Shown here: positions 23,735 to 35,789 of the stretch, in pieces
How the letters are laid out: each line of letters begins with the position of its first letter
Numbering within the stretch: position 1 is the stretch's first letter
Source: Lojkania enalia
Taxonomy: Eukaryota > Ascomycota > Dothideomycetes > Pleosporales
Direction of reading: 5' to 3'
Length of the DNA stretch: 64,000 bases
Assembly: GCA_010094045.1 (NCBI GenBank)
Contig: ML986610.1
Span: 124,001 to 188,000, forward strand
Position numbers and translations under genes: made by a program
The notes under the pieces: model-generated
What the model was told of the DNA's origin: nothing
Databases searched by the model: none
The model's input: the letters and a program-made list of their open reading frames with translations, nothing else

Positions 23735-24470
23735 GGTGACGCTATGCTTGAGTTTCTGAGCAAGCGGTGAATGGCAGGTATAATTTTTTTTTATTCTCAC
23801 AGCTGTTGATTGTCGTATATCCCGCTTATCAGCGTGAAGTCGCTTCGGGCGCTTGCAGACCTGGTTACAGCCAGACGGAGCCTAGACCATCTTTTTTACT
23901 CTAGAATGAAGCGTTCCAATGACGTTCCTCCACGGATCATACTGCGCTGCCGGAATTCGTCAATTTATCGCCAGTGCCGCTCCGGTGCAGATCACTTCTT
24001 AAGCGTCCCACCATTTGGGAAAGCTATTGGGCCCGCTAAGTCATGTTGAGGAGTGTCGAGAGTCAGAATCCCGACCGCCGTGCAGATGAATACGAAGGTT
24101 GAGAGTGGGGCATTGCGATATCATGCAAGCTGAGATACCACAGTACGTTCGAGCATGAATTGGTTAGGTATATATGGACGGGACAAGATGCGGGGTTTCG
24201 GCATATTCCTTTCTCGGGTCTAGCCTGCATGGGACGGGCCTCCTCCACAGCGGGCCGTGCAGAAGTTCTTGGCTTGCAAGCGTTCTTTAGAAGTGCTCAT
24301 TGGATAGAAGCTCCGGGATTCAAGCAAACCTAGTAGGCAAAGTACCCTCATGTGCATGCGCCAGCAACAATCAATAATGGCTCAGTTTTGCCGCTTTAGG
24401 AGTACGAGGGGCTAAATAACCTGGGTGCAGAAGGTGGAGGTAAAGATAGGGAACAGGTGACGACATAGCT
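23735..24470. other. intergenic, divergent promoter region
   Basis: This lies between the 5' end of the oxidase gene (minus) and the small ORF gene (plus). No ORF with recognisable features was found, only short chance frames. Confidence 0.5.
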
Positions 24471-24477
24471 ACACACT

Positions 24478-24485
24478 TATATAAA
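24478..24485 (+). promoter_or_regulatory. TATA box of the small ORF at 24646
   Basis: TATATAAA lies about 165 bp upstream of the 54-codon ORF. It is followed by a CT-rich leader containing a possible leader intron (donor GTAAGG at 24553; acceptor CACAG near 24584 or 24628). Confidence 0.5.
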
Positions 24486-24645
24486 CCTTGCAAAGTTCCG
24501 TCTCTCGATAGACTCCAAAGACACTGCTTCTCTACTGGCGCCTAACAGCCATGTAAGGGTGATGAACTCTCATTTCACACACAGCTAACGCTTAATTAGC
24601 ATACTGCATCCTGGGCTCTTAACACAGCTACTAAATACTTGCACA

Positions 24646-24810
24646 ATGGCCGGAAAGAATATTATCAAGCAATTGGCAACGAAGTCCACCAACGACAAGC
24701 GGGACCAGCCATGGAAGTCCTTCGTGTCGACTCCCAAGAGCACTGAACAAGGCGTTGTGGAGAACATTAAGACTGGGGGTGCTATCAACCCAATGACCAA
24801 CGTCTTTTAA
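24646..24810 (+). CDS. small basic hypothetical protein (54 aa)
   Basis: A short complete ORF starts in good context (CACAATGGC) and ends TTTTAA. It begins MAGKNIIKQLATKSTNDKRD, continues QPWKSFVSTPKST, and ends GAINPMTNVF. It is rich in Lys and Thr, with no signal peptide or membrane span. Support comes from the upstream TATA box at 24478, a CT-rich leader with a candidate leader intron, and balanced codon use unlike the AT-rich relics that follow. An ATG at 24551 is followed at once by TAA; it would be a minimal upstream ORF unless removed with the leader intron. I do not recognise a family. Confidence 0.5.
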   Translation: MAGKNIIKQLATKSTNDKRDQPWKSFVSTPKSTEQGVVENIKTGGAINPMTNVF

Positions 24811-25289
24811 GTAAGCATTCATCTTAGATTAAAGTCAGCAAAATGCATCTCACGCTTGCAAAGACCTCTAATGCGTGCGAGCTGGCCGACTCCAATCTCT
24901 TTTTCAAGTGATTCGAGGCCGGAGAAATCTGAGTGGATTATAATTGGGCAGTGATACTTAGCTGTTGGCTGGAATGTAGCTATTCTATCTCTATAATGGA
25001 GGAATCGAGCCAAAACTTCGGTGTTCATCTCTCTTATTTCTTGATTAGTACTGGATATGCCATGAAACAGATGTCAATTCCATTTGCCGAGCCTGTCTCT
25101 CTTAGAGCGATAAGCCCAATTGAGGTATACTCTACACATCAAAGCGTCTCCCAAGTCCTGATCTTATTTGAAATGTTCTGTGTAGCAAGATACCAATCGA
25201 GATCTAGCCTCGACATGGCGGAACAGAAGATCAGATAGTATATAGCTCCTTAGCCCAAAGCCGACAGCAATCAATGCAGTTCTCGTCGT
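24811..25289. other. AT-rich spacer with minus-strand protein-like fragments
   Basis: Short minus-strand frames (for example 24819-25028, ending in a Lys/Arg/His-rich stretch) look protein-like but have no flanking exons or known motifs. They may belong to decayed sequence upstream or downstream of the acetyltransferase relic. Confidence 0.35.
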
Positions 25290-26047
25290 CTGTCCTGAAT
25301 ACCTTTCAGTCTTCCCTTGTCCAAAAACCCCTTCTTTTGGAAGCCACATTGTCCAGAATGCAACCTCTACCATTTTCTCTTCCAACTTTTTACGCTTTCA
25401 TTCAGGTGATCAACAGGCAGTATAAGAGCACTCCTTTGCACGACTTTGAATCCGTATTTTTCGTAGAGTGGTTTTCCAATTAGTGTTGCATCGATCCAGG
25501 CATCCATCCCCATTTCTTTCGCCTTTACGAGGTCCTATTCAAGCACCATCGAGTCGATGTCTCTGTTGCGGTATCCCAGAGCCGTGAACATGATCAGAAC
25601 TGTTCTTGCATTAGGGAAATTCCGCAGTGGGACCAATAGGACCTAGAAACACTCACAATCATGAGATCCAGTGGCCTTTGCCCGTGCGGATCTTACCAAG
25701 CTATTCTATGACTTTTTAGGAAATTCTCTCATGCTGTCATCCGGTTACTGGTCCACTTCATGATGTTCTTCAGCGGGGAAAGCGTTGTCAGTGTAGATTT
25801 TATACCAGGCTCCGCCGAGAATCCTGCCTGTAGTCCCATTAGCGACCTTCGGCTAGCAAGCGCGCGGACCTTGTTTGTGCCATTCTAAAAAATTTACGGT
25901 GGACACCTTGAGCGATTCTTCGTTCCCAGTATCGTATAGTGGACAGAAGAGGTGGTAGAAGGATTAGAAAGATTCTCGTACGAGTCCCGTTGGCATGCCA
26001 TTATCGAATTCGGTAGCTAGGTCCACCACTAAGAGCTGGAACTGCAT
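25290..26047 (-). pseudogene. decayed GNAT-family N-acetyltransferase
   Basis: From ATG at 26047 the reading starts MQFQLLVVDLATEFDNGMPT and continues through GRILGGAWYKIYTD, IDSMVLE and DLVKAKEMGMDAWIDATLIG, then PLYEKYGFKVV, the classical C-terminal GNAT segment (acetyl-CoA-binding fold ending in the YxxxGF motif). The tail FWTMWLPKEGVFGQGKTE resembles the Trp-Pro-Met-Trp-Arg-Pro ending of fungal GNAT proteins. At least five in-frame stops interrupt it (several could come from CAG or CAA by C-to-T change) and one frame change occurs in an A-run near 25,395. Clearly non-functional. The limits are approximate, and some introns may also be present. Confidence 0.75.
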
Positions 26048-27179
26048 TGTGGTTTGGTGTGTTACTCTAGAGTGAAAATTTTTGAAGTTACAAGCCATCG
26101 TCGTGAATGAATCTTGAGTGGAGAGGTAAATATACAAAATAAAGATCGGTAATGTAGCAACCCCGTGATGGCATGCATTTGCTTAGGAAAGCGAACGAGT
26201 TGGAATATGCCTTATCATAAGTGGCTTATGTGCAGTCTACCATTTTCACTGAATGTCTGAGGGCTAGCCTCACACTCTAGGCCCCTATGCTCCCTATTTC
26301 CTCCCATCTACAGGTACTCGAAGCTTATTCTTCTTTCATTGTTTCCACTCCAAGTTTGGCTGAGATTAGTTCGCATTTAATTCGGAATGATGATACACTC
26401 ATCACATACATTTTGTCGTTTTGGACTGTATTATAGGCAACCAGCGTGCAACAGCCTCGTCTGTGCCACAAAAACACTTCATGAAACAACCCTGATTGCC
26501 TTGGTTACGCAGGAGTGCATCAGCCAAAGTTACTATTAGTAATCTAGAAATATAGATAGCTATACTAATGGACTATGATATACGAGGTTCAGGCGATAGA
26601 TGATGCATCAACAGCTATCAATATGTCCCTTTATCTGAACACCAATTTCGTGTTCAACACGCACTAAAACCATTTGCTGTTTTCAATGAGTCGCATTGCG
26701 CTAGTTAATTAAGATGCCAGTTATCTAAAGAGATGTAGTGGAATGAGTGTAGCATGCACTAGGCTTTTATTGAATGATGTGCTGGTCCATATGTGCCAAT
26801 GGCATTCGTATTCGCATCTAGCACCATAGGTTCTGCGGCTGAAATACTTTTCAAGGCAAGAGAGATGAGCTGGGTTGTTGTATCGGAACCTAGTCTAACC
26901 CCAATCGTGCAGGTAACGACTTGGCCCTGCCTAGTCATCAGTGCATTGGCCTTCAGCACTCAAACGGGTATCAAGCTCTACACATCTATCGCATATAATC
27001 TAGGAACTCATTTTGTTTTCTTGCCATAGCTAGTGCCTCTAGGACTAAGGATCTGTTCATGATTAAACGTTATTCTGGGCCTTCTGGATTGCGTAGTCAG
27101 TCACTATATGGTTGCAAACTGAGAATGGATTTGGGCGCTTTCTAGCTCTCTTAGTGAAATCCAACTATAAGGGATCTCA
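26048..27179. other. AT-rich spacer with a possible minus-strand relic
   Basis: At 26,759-27,120 the minus strand shows a protein-like frame (ending QVVTCTIGVRLGSDTTTQLI and further) interrupted upstream by several stops. The family is not recognised and it is too weak to call as a gene. The rest holds nothing I can name. Confidence 0.35.
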
Positions 27180-27690
27180 AAGGTAGCTGATGTTGTATAA
27201 ATTTGCATCTAGAATGGCCGAAGACTTCGAAGTGCCGGTATGCCGCCATCATATTATTTTCTCTGGTCTCTCGGCCTACCCAAGTTTGCCATTTCTGCAT
27301 TTGTTCACAACTTGACACCAAAGAGACTAGAAAGACGTTGTAATTTGGGACTTAGAGCAGTTGTGGTGCTGCGGCTTTCCTTTTTAGTACTGGTTTCTTT
27401 GTTCCCATGCGGAATGCCGCGTCCTCGGGATAGCACGCCCAAGAAATGTATCAATTTGGTGAATGATATATTTATTCTTACTGAATTATCTCATAAACTG
27501 AAGGGATTCAGGTTTTGTGGTGATATGCTACTACAATATTGAGTATTACCACCGGAATTGCAATTGTGGTTCTTGAGGTAGCCATCATCCTTCAGCTTCA
27601 GCTCGCTCGATTTGAAAAAGGTGGCAATAATCAGTCTTCTGTCCTATCGCTTATTGCAAGTATATCATTGTTTTCCGAATCAAATATATA
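27180..27690 (+). pseudogene. relic of a fungal rhodopsin-domain integral membrane protein
   Basis: The frame at 27240-27542 gives YFLWSLGLPKFAISAFVHNL, then LTPKRLERRCNLGLRAVVVL and later PRPRDSTPKKCINL. This order (Leu-Gly-x-x-Lys-x-Ala-Ile helix, Thr-Pro-x-x-x-x-Arg-Arg-Cys loop, Pro-Trp-like and Lys-Cys-Ile-Asn-Leu motif before the next helix) matches the fungal rhodopsin-like domain of Pezizomycotina integral membrane proteins. After a stop, a second patch (TTGIAIVVLEVAIILQLQLA) resembles the next helix. The first helices and the C-terminal part are absent. It is a fragment, not a working gene. Confidence 0.55.
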
Positions 27691-29884
27691 CTGATCGTTT
27701 ATAGTATTCCGATAAAAATTGCAATACAATCATACTTCTTCGAGCATTAGAGTTCGGATCTCTTGAAAGATGATTTGATAGTTGGGTACTGGAAATCCGC
27801 TACCCAAGTTCAAATTTCCCAATGCCTTGGGTACGTTACTATATCACTACCATACTCTAAGATTGTGGAAAGCCTCGAATCCAGGTTGATGCGTTATGGA
27901 CGATCTACGATGTTGAGGACAACATAGCAGTGTAGGTAGGAGAAACAGTGGTGGAGAAAATAACCTTCTTATTAGATCAAGCGAGAGTAATAAGGGCACT
28001 ATTAATCAGAATAGGAAGTTTACAGTTAAATCGGTATTCTTTCAACTAGCGGTCGTGTATACGCCCCTAGGGTCTTGTTCATGTCTTATTCTATTCCTTG
28101 AAAATTTGCACAAAAGCGGTAGAGAATTTCCAACCTAGCAGTTCAATGGACGTAAACCAGCTAACGCAATTGCCAGACAAGAAGCGACGTATCACTGGAA
28201 AATATGACCTAAATTATGAATCTCAACCAATACTCGTGGTACAGAGAAAACCAGTCTCTCTTATATAATTATCAACTATTACACTCTCTTTTAAGTTTTC
28301 TACGTAGCCAAGCACCTATGATATGGAGCCAAAACTCTTCCATTTCCACATAATAGGCTCGTACTCCGTGACTTCTTGCGTTGGTACCGAAGGTATGACC
28401 CAAATCATGGTCAACTATATTCGGCTTAGTCCTTACCTTGCTAGGCAAATGAATGTCACGTGCGACAACATGAGACCATATTTGGAACATAGGGATCCGT
28501 TGGGACCCCACAAAGCTGCATCTAGTGAAGTCAAAAACTTTTGCTTTCTATGACGCGAAAAACTAGCATTCTTTTTGTGTCAGAAGATTCTGCGTCTCCT
28601 AAAGTTGGATTTTTATTATGATGCATATGGAGCGGATATACTACTCATACCTCACATGTAAGGCATCACATATCTCTCTCTCGCGATTTATGAAAAGATC
28701 TCAAGAAAATATTCGAGTGGTTATCATTTGACAAATACTTTTGGTTGCGATGTACGAGAATGAAGCTGTCGAGATAATGGTGCTGCAAAATAGGACGTAA
28801 GCAACCGAGAGGGATGAAGCTATGCTCGTAAGACTTGGTAAGAAAGCCGCATTGAAAATATCTGTTGGTAAAATTTTGCTCCCAAATATTCAAGCAATTA
28901 ACCTCGAACCCTATGCGTCAGCGACGGCTCGCCTTTTGATTTTAAGTTTTAGCTGAACTGTCTTGATTATATGGGGGCATTGACCTAGGCGGCTGTTTTC
29001 GAAGACAATGAAAATAAGGCTCACTCGATAGTAGCCTGTTTCTTATAGGTCATGTAAAGAACGTGTTTGTAGCTCGAGCCGTTAATTCAACATCCAAGTC
29101 TGCCACAATAGCTTCACTCAAAATGAAGCTCGTGATTGGAGGTAACCCTTAACACATAAGTGTTTAGAGAATGATGAAAACCCACATGATGACTGAGTCC
29201 GCGGCTATTAGACAGATATTGGCCTTAAACCGATCAGCAATTAATGTAAACCCGTGGTCTAATGAAATGCCTATAAATAACATCCGCACCGCCACAAACC
29301 AAACCATTCAGGTTTAGTGTCCAAAACCGCCTTCTGGTCGCCAGGAGATCGTATTGACCTACACATGAAGGGCTATTCACCATCTTTAGACCCCCCGAAA
29401 GCTATTCTAAGGTCCTAATTGGCATTGGACGCATAAGAGGACTAGAACATCAACAATCCTTCAAAAGTCCCCGTTTCAAAGCCAAACTTGATAGCATTTC
29501 TTATAGAACTTTTGCTTAATTCTAGTATTGATTAATAGCGCATTTTTGAGACATCTCAGAACTAAATTGGGATTAATTAAATTAAAGTTTTTATTGTGCG
29601 GTAGGGGATTATAATTCGGGGGTAGCAAATACTACTTCATGAGGTGGTCGCCTTCAACGTCCGCCTCATGCGCCCTATATCTGGCACTCCTGACATCTTC
29701 ACCTCGTCATTTAGGCGTGCCGAGGCAGGGCCACCAACGCATGATAAAAAAGTTGCAAGGGTTATACGAACGAACATATATAGAGGATGGCGCACAATAT
29801 AAATTACGCCTCTCGTCCCAGAGATCTTCCCATAATCTTAGGGAGTCGTCGCAGAACCTATTTTCTTTTAATTTTTTTCTCCGT
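27691..29884. other. AT-rich spacer, GH79 promoter at right end
   Basis: No gene with support. Short ORFs (76 codons or fewer) show no motifs. The last 250 bp contain the TATA elements of the GH79-like gene. Confidence 0.45.
29777..29803 (+). promoter_or_regulatory. TATA elements of the GH79-like gene
   Basis: TATATAG at 29777 and TATAAAT at 29798 lie about 85-105 bp before the start codon at 29885. Confidence 0.55.
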
Positions 29885-31449
29885 ATGCATTCTCTTTTAT
29901 TTACTATCATAGCTCTAGTAGTTTACCATGCTAGAGCTCAAGCCACTGTAACTTCAACACGAACAATTGCATTACCAACAGCTCGTCCATCTAATGCATT
30001 CGATGTGCCTCCCGATTTCCCGAGCGTGGGATTTGAAACAGCTTTCCTCCCTGGCTACAACAATCAATTCTCCGATAATCTTGTCGCTTCTCTTGGGTCG
30101 CGGATGGGTGCGAAGCCTATTATACGAATAGGAGGGACCAGTGGGTATGCCATAGAATCTTAATACGTACGGCGCACTCGAACGTCGTTCTAAGAAGCAA
30201 TAGGGATATCATAAAATTTGATCCCGGCCAAGCTGAGGCTGCGAAATGCGTTTCCACACCTTGCAACTCTGCAGCCGAGTTCATATTGGGCCCTTCCTAT
30301 TTCAATGCCCTGTCACGCTTCCAATTCGCTCGTTTCTCTGTTCAAGCACCTCTCACGGATGGGAATCCCAATCGTACAAACATCATTGCCTACATTAAGC
30401 GTGCGTATGAAGCTCTCGGCCCCTCCCGCGTAGATGCCATCGCTCTTGGCAACGAAGTCAACTGGTATGAGAATAATGCTGCGCAGTACGTAGCCGATGC
30501 ACACGCCGCCAAAGACGCAGTTACATTCTCCCTAGACTTAGGTAGTAGTGAGATATGGGAAGTCGTTGACACGGCTTCTGAACACGCATCTACTGGAAAG
30601 GCACCCTACACAGTTAAGGGAGTGTATGACGCCGGAATAAACCGAGATGGAAGGGTCAAGTATGTTGCTGAGCATTACTACCAATTCGACGGTAAGACAC
30701 TAGGAATCCAAGCTCACCTCCTCAATCATACTGCTCTTCGGGCCAAACTCGCGAATTACGAAACCAGTATACAATACACGCGCAACATAGCCAATGGTAA
30801 ATTCATCCTCAGTGAAACAGGAGGCCCGCTTGGAGTATCTGATGACAGGCAAACACTATTCGCGAACACGCTCTGGTCTGTCAATTTCCAGCTATATGCT
30901 ATGAGTCTCGGCGTTAGTCGTGTCACAGGCGTGCAACGCCCGGAAGCTAAGAGAAGTCTATGGATTCCAATGTCCGGTCTAGCGGTCCCAGGCCCAAGAG
31001 TTCAAGCGCCCTATTACGCGTTACCATTTATTGCGGACTTCATTGGGAAAACTGTTAGTGGAAATAGGGGGGTTATTAATATTGATCTGAATAGCGCTGT
31101 GCTTAGCGCATATGTGATGTTTGAAGGCCAGACTGTCGCTCGGATCGCTATTGTCAATCTGCGCGAATACGCTGGCCAGGGAAATCGCAATGCTGTCAAG
31201 ATAAAGCTTAATGGAATTGTTGGTGTTAATCAAAGTCGTGTGATGCGACTGCATGCGGATGCTGGGACAGCGGCCGGGGGATTCGACGTAAATGGCAAGA
31301 ATATAACGTGGGCTGGACAGCAATGGAGTTACAAAGTGAATCAGGGTAAAGGACATGGTACTGTCACTGAGAAGACTTTGCAAGTTGTGGGTAAGGTGCT
31401 AGAGTTGGTAATTCCGGATAGCGAGGCTGTAATTGTTCATTTGAAGTAA
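29885..31449 (+). CDS. secreted GH79-like glycoside hydrolase (beta-glucuronidase type), 501 aa
   Basis: Exon 1 is 29885-30144 and exon 2 is 30204-31449, joined by a 59-bp intron within a Gly codon. The protein begins with a signal peptide (MHSLLFTIIALVVYHARAQA) and so should be secreted. RIGGTSGDIIKFDP crosses the intron. The catalytic acid/base sits in ALGNEVNWY (Glu near residue 171) and the likely nucleophile in FILSETGGP (Glu near 291), the spacing expected for a GH79 TIM barrel. The C-terminal 120 residues form a beta-rich domain like the GH79 C-terminal domain. Related fungal enzymes remove glucuronic acid or 4-O-methyl-glucuronic acid from arabinogalactan and other glycans. The substrate here is inferred from the family only. 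The gene stands alone in AT-rich DNA. Confidence 0.88.
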
Positions 31450-34073
31450 GCATGTCGAGAGCGCACATGAAAGATTGTCTCCAACAAATTTGTATCGAAA
31501 TAGGCTGGATAGAGGAATTCAAAGATTAAAGCTTATTAACTTTTCTTCGTGTATGTTTCGATAGTAATTGTTGCCTTTCTCTAAGATATGACCCTCTCTA
31601 ATTTGTACAGCTCTCTCCGAACCATCTGCTCATTGGCTTCTGACTGTCCACCTCGAGACGATGCGGGAGGACTGCGACCTACGGAAAGGTCGCTTACCCC
31701 CTAAATGTTAGTGCCTAACATCCCTATAAATTGTGGTGAGAGGCGAATCTTGTCTCAGGGCGGGATATGAGGAACTGAACTGCTTGACTGAGGATGGCCA
31801 GCAGGCCATATTTATGTACATAGAAAAGGGGTATATCAGCTGATATCCAGAGTGATATCGAGCGTGATATCGTACGAAGATATCTGATATAGCTCGGCAG
31901 ACTTGCCAAAATCCCCATCACATAAATAATCATATGGATGATATCAAATAGTTCTACAATAAGATTGCTATGTCACTATAAAGAAAGTTGTACTCGGACT
32001 ACTACGGTGATAGGATTGGTGTAGATAAGATGTATTTCGGAATTTTTACATGTTATTTACGGAAGATGCTAATAGTAGATCTCTCGAAAAGGATAACAAC
32101 GAAACAACACGACTTGGAGAATGGTGTATAAGCTAGAATATCCATGAAATGGCTAAACTAAACTCGTTGTTCTTTGTCCTTTTGCCCCTTGCTGTTTTCA
32201 TTAAGCTTGGTTTCTTTTTGTTAATGTACAATGAATATTAGTAGCCTTTTCAAAGAATTCGAATGTGATAATAAAGATATTTATACTACCACATCATAGA
32301 CCGTTATGAAAATTGACTGATGTGAGTATCGAGTATCAGGCAGCATCAATTGCAGAGGCAACTATTGATGTATTTAAGGAGTGTAAGTGGCCTGCCTGGC
32401 TAGAGGCTGGCAATGGCGAGACTATATAGGCCTGATAATACAGGCTAGCTAAAATAGGATAGGAGAAACACGTGATATTGAGAATGGTGAGTCAAAAAAT
32501 AAGAAATGGCTCAATACGTTTACCGAGAATATTTGCGATGATGTAGCAGAGGATTTAGAATCTACTAGCTAGAGTGGCATGGAAATTTAGAGTGGAAATT
32601 TTTTAAGTTTAAGTGATAAAAGAGTGCACATTACAACATGACTCAAGGGCCTAAGGCGGACCGTTGATGGCGCACATCTCATGGCCCATATTTATGTGGA
32701 CAAGGACAATAAATACGATAATACAAAAGTCTATACCAACGATGGGCATGATTGCAAGCGAAGTAGAAAGTGAAGAAAGGGATGGAATAGCTAGGCGACA
32801 GATGCCCAGAACTAGGATCTCTCCGGTACATGGTAAAAAAGCAAAGGCCCTCGGTTCCATGATAGAGATCGAAGCGTTAAATGGGGATCTACGTCTATGA
32901 CGATGCAAGCAATGATCATCTCGTAGTGTTCCGCACCTAGCTCGGAGATCTGAGCTTCCTCAAGAGATCGATTAGATATTTGAGAGCTGGTTGCCGGGCT
33001 ACCTCGGTCGGCATAAATTTTGTCCGCTGTGGTTAGTACACCCGACACAAAACATGAAAATATGAAAAGGGTATCATCTCACCCCCTCTAGGCGATAACT
33101 GACGTCTCGCCCGAGAACGCCTTGCTCCAACTCGCAGTATAACTTCTTCGAAAGAATGGAGGAGATATACTAACAAATGTGGCCTTAATTCTAGCCTTTG
33201 TAAGATCGGCTTCCTGGCTTGTGTGAGTACAATGCTAGACACTGGACGGTATGCCTAATTAAATGAGCAATAACGAACTTGAGGCTCATGTACATTGCGG
33301 GGTGAAAATGCGAGACGACCATATATGCGGTTCCACTCGATATCATTGGCTCGCTTCGATATCTCGAAAATGCTCTAGCTCATGAACCAAAACAAGCCAC
33401 CGTGTATAGACGTTCATGCACCAACTCCGATGTCTCAGATCCCTCTTCACATCGACAATCACACGAGCAACGCTTCGGAATTCTGTCGCTCCGTACTCCG
33501 ACCGGAGCCGATTTCGCCTTCAAGTCCATTTCAAGTCTAGCGATGACATTAGGAAGACAGGTCGACCTGTGATGGAGCCTCAAAAACATGGCAAGATGGT
33601 CAAAGCGCCTGTGGATAATAGCTCGCCAGATTTAAAGATTAGCCTCGCTACATCTTTGCAACCTACCATAGGTCGCAATGACTAGATCACGGAAGTGATT
33701 GCTCAACGTTCGAATATGGACCTTTGCAGTCTAATCGGCGTTTACAGTAGCGTTGAAGGCCAACAAGCTGTATTAAAGCCCGTCGCTAGTGGTTTGCACG
33801 GTATTCGGCCCCAACCTCAAACCAAGTCAAGCCCAACCCCATAGCTCGTTCCCGGCTAGGTCTTTCTTAACGCGGCTTTTTCTTTCATGACCCAAGCGTC
33901 ACCTTTCCGGTCCCTTCGTGTCGCAGCAGCGATTCGGAAACCCCCGTATCCCGGGTCAGTGTTTGCACAGCATGAATATTAGCAACTTGAGACCCGCTTC
34001 CCTTGTCTTTTTTGATTAAGCATTATTCTTTCACTCCTTCGCAAACTGCAGTCACTCGTTTTCTCGACACATC
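31450..34073. other. AT-rich spacer with weak relics
   Basis: No intact gene. The minus strand between 32,650 and 33,600 has several protein-like fragments (hydrophobic stretch near 32,700-32,900, Arg-rich stretches near 33,100 and 33,400) broken by stops, possibly a decayed gene that I cannot name. A periodic GATATC cluster lies at 31,833-31,945. The last 200 bp are a CT-rich promoter for the following gene. Confidence 0.4.
31833..31945. repeat. periodic GATATC cluster with a 14-bp palindrome
   Basis: GATATC occurs at 31842, 31854, 31866, 31879 and 31940, the first four spaced 12-13 bp apart. A perfect 14-bp palindrome, ATATCAGCTGATAT, begins the cluster at 31833. GATA-type binding sites or the remains of a small palindromic repeat are both possible. 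Confidence 0.6.
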
Positions 34074-34906
34074 ATGGTGTCGTCCACAATCGCAAGCGCT
34101 TTTCGCTTGTCCAGCTTGTCCAGGTCCCCGCGGGAAGGATTAGAGGTCTTCAAAGATGGATCCTCGGCCCCAGAGGTCACGAAAGTGCACCCGTATAATT
34201 TCGGGTATGACGACTTGACGCCAAAATCCAAAAAAAGACACCGGGAGATTTCGTGTAGCGTCCCACGTACGACGTTGTGGTTGTGTCTCTTGTTCACAAG
34301 TATCGTGGTGGGAGGGGCGGTTGGGGGCGGCGTTGGCGGGGCCTTTTCAATAGAAAGAGCAAGAAACAAAGGAAGAAGAGAAGGATTCAGGTATGCAGTT
34401 TCTCGCGCGAACAAAAAGACTTTTCCTAACTATCTAGTTTGTGTTCTTCGCTGGCGACTCCCATATCTAGTTCAATCCCGACATCAACCATATCGTCATT
34501 GGCAACTGCTTCGCCGACTGCTTACGCTATTGCCGCTCCATCGGCCGTAGCCTCCCTCGCCAGAGTCGACTGCACCCCTGATGCGATCGTGAAATCTATG
34601 TTTAACGCCACTGCGTCCTTCCAAATGCATTGTGAAGCCGAGTTCACAGACAATGATCACATCGTAATAACAGCCTACGCCTTCGATGACTGTATCAGCG
34701 CGTGCGAACGGTTAAACGCATGGGACAAAGGTCGATCGGAGAATGGGTGCATGGGAATAACTTATAGGATGAACATGGCCGAAAGCTTCAAGACGGAAGG
34801 GGGGAATTGCGAGTTAAAGACTAGTTCAACGGGAACAAGGGGGAATCGTAATGCGGTTAGTGCGAAGTTTTGCAGAGACCCGGAATGTAAAGACACGGCT
34901 TTCTGA
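34074..34906 (+). CDS. single-pass membrane protein with Cys-rich extracellular domain (261 aa)
   Basis: Exon 1 is 34074-34390 and exon 2 is 34438-34906, joined by a 47-bp intron with a TTCCTAAC branch site. Residues 1-64 are a soluble cytoplasmic-looking part with basic residues (KSKKRHRE). One membrane span follows at about 65-92 (LWLCLLFTSIVVGGAVGGGV). After a basic stretch comes a Ser/Thr/Ala-rich stalk, then a C-terminal Cys-containing domain with paired cysteines (VDCTPDAIV, MHCEAEF, DDCISACERLN, NGCMGITY, NCELK, KFCRDPEC). This resembles the PAN/apple-like ends seen in many Pezizomycotina surface proteins. I infer an extracellular ligand- or carbohydrate-binding role, without direct evidence. 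No enzymatic motif. Confidence 0.7.
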
Positions 34907-35789
34907 TGGTATATATGTTCGTTTTGATATTTCTAGTCTTGCTAGGTTGGGACTTCGGTCAAAGCGCACAGTAGCGCTTGTTGTGATATGATCAAGGGTT
35001 GTTATGTCAGGCTTCGGCCAATTTTCATTGTCATGGGTTTATTTAGGTCCGCAAATCTCCTTAGTTCATTGTCTGGAAGGCGCATGGTAGGCCTATTTGA
35101 GATCGTTTACTACAGGCATCAGCATTTTTTAACGACTGTTATACGCACTATACCTGTATTATTAGAGTTTGCCTAGCAATCAAATACTTCCCCATATACT
35201 AAGAGCCTCTTGTGTAGCGATGCCAATTTTTTTGGTAGGTGAAACATTACGTACCTTAAAATATGGTCCAAAATCCCGGATACGTTTTGTTTGTTTCGAA
35301 ATATTGTATTCAAGAGTGGTATCAAATTAGGTTGGGATGTTGTACGCTTACTTGGAACATCGCCGTGTGTCCACGTGTTTGCTTCTACGTAAAGCATATC
35401 ACAAGGCTTATCCCTGCACGGCCCGCATCACACAAAAAATAAGACCGTAGACACGCCCTGAACCGATATTATTCATTTAGCTTTCTTCCATCTGTAAGAA
35501 AGCCGGTTATATCCACCTTCGAACGTCAAATCGCCCATCCGATCGACTCTAGCCCTTTAGGATTCGTTTCCCCTGAGCATGTAGGTCTTAAGGAGATGGT
35601 GGGAGCCTTACGTCATAGGATCACTAAAGAATTGGCTGGTAAGGATCGCTATGATAAGACCGTGCCGGATGGCAGTGAGCTTCTGTATTGCTCTTTGTGA
35701 GCCTTAGATAGCGGGGTCCTGTGGGAGTGAACGTTTTCTATGACGGAATTTTGCGTTAATAAATCCACTTTCATTCCCGGACTTTGAAA

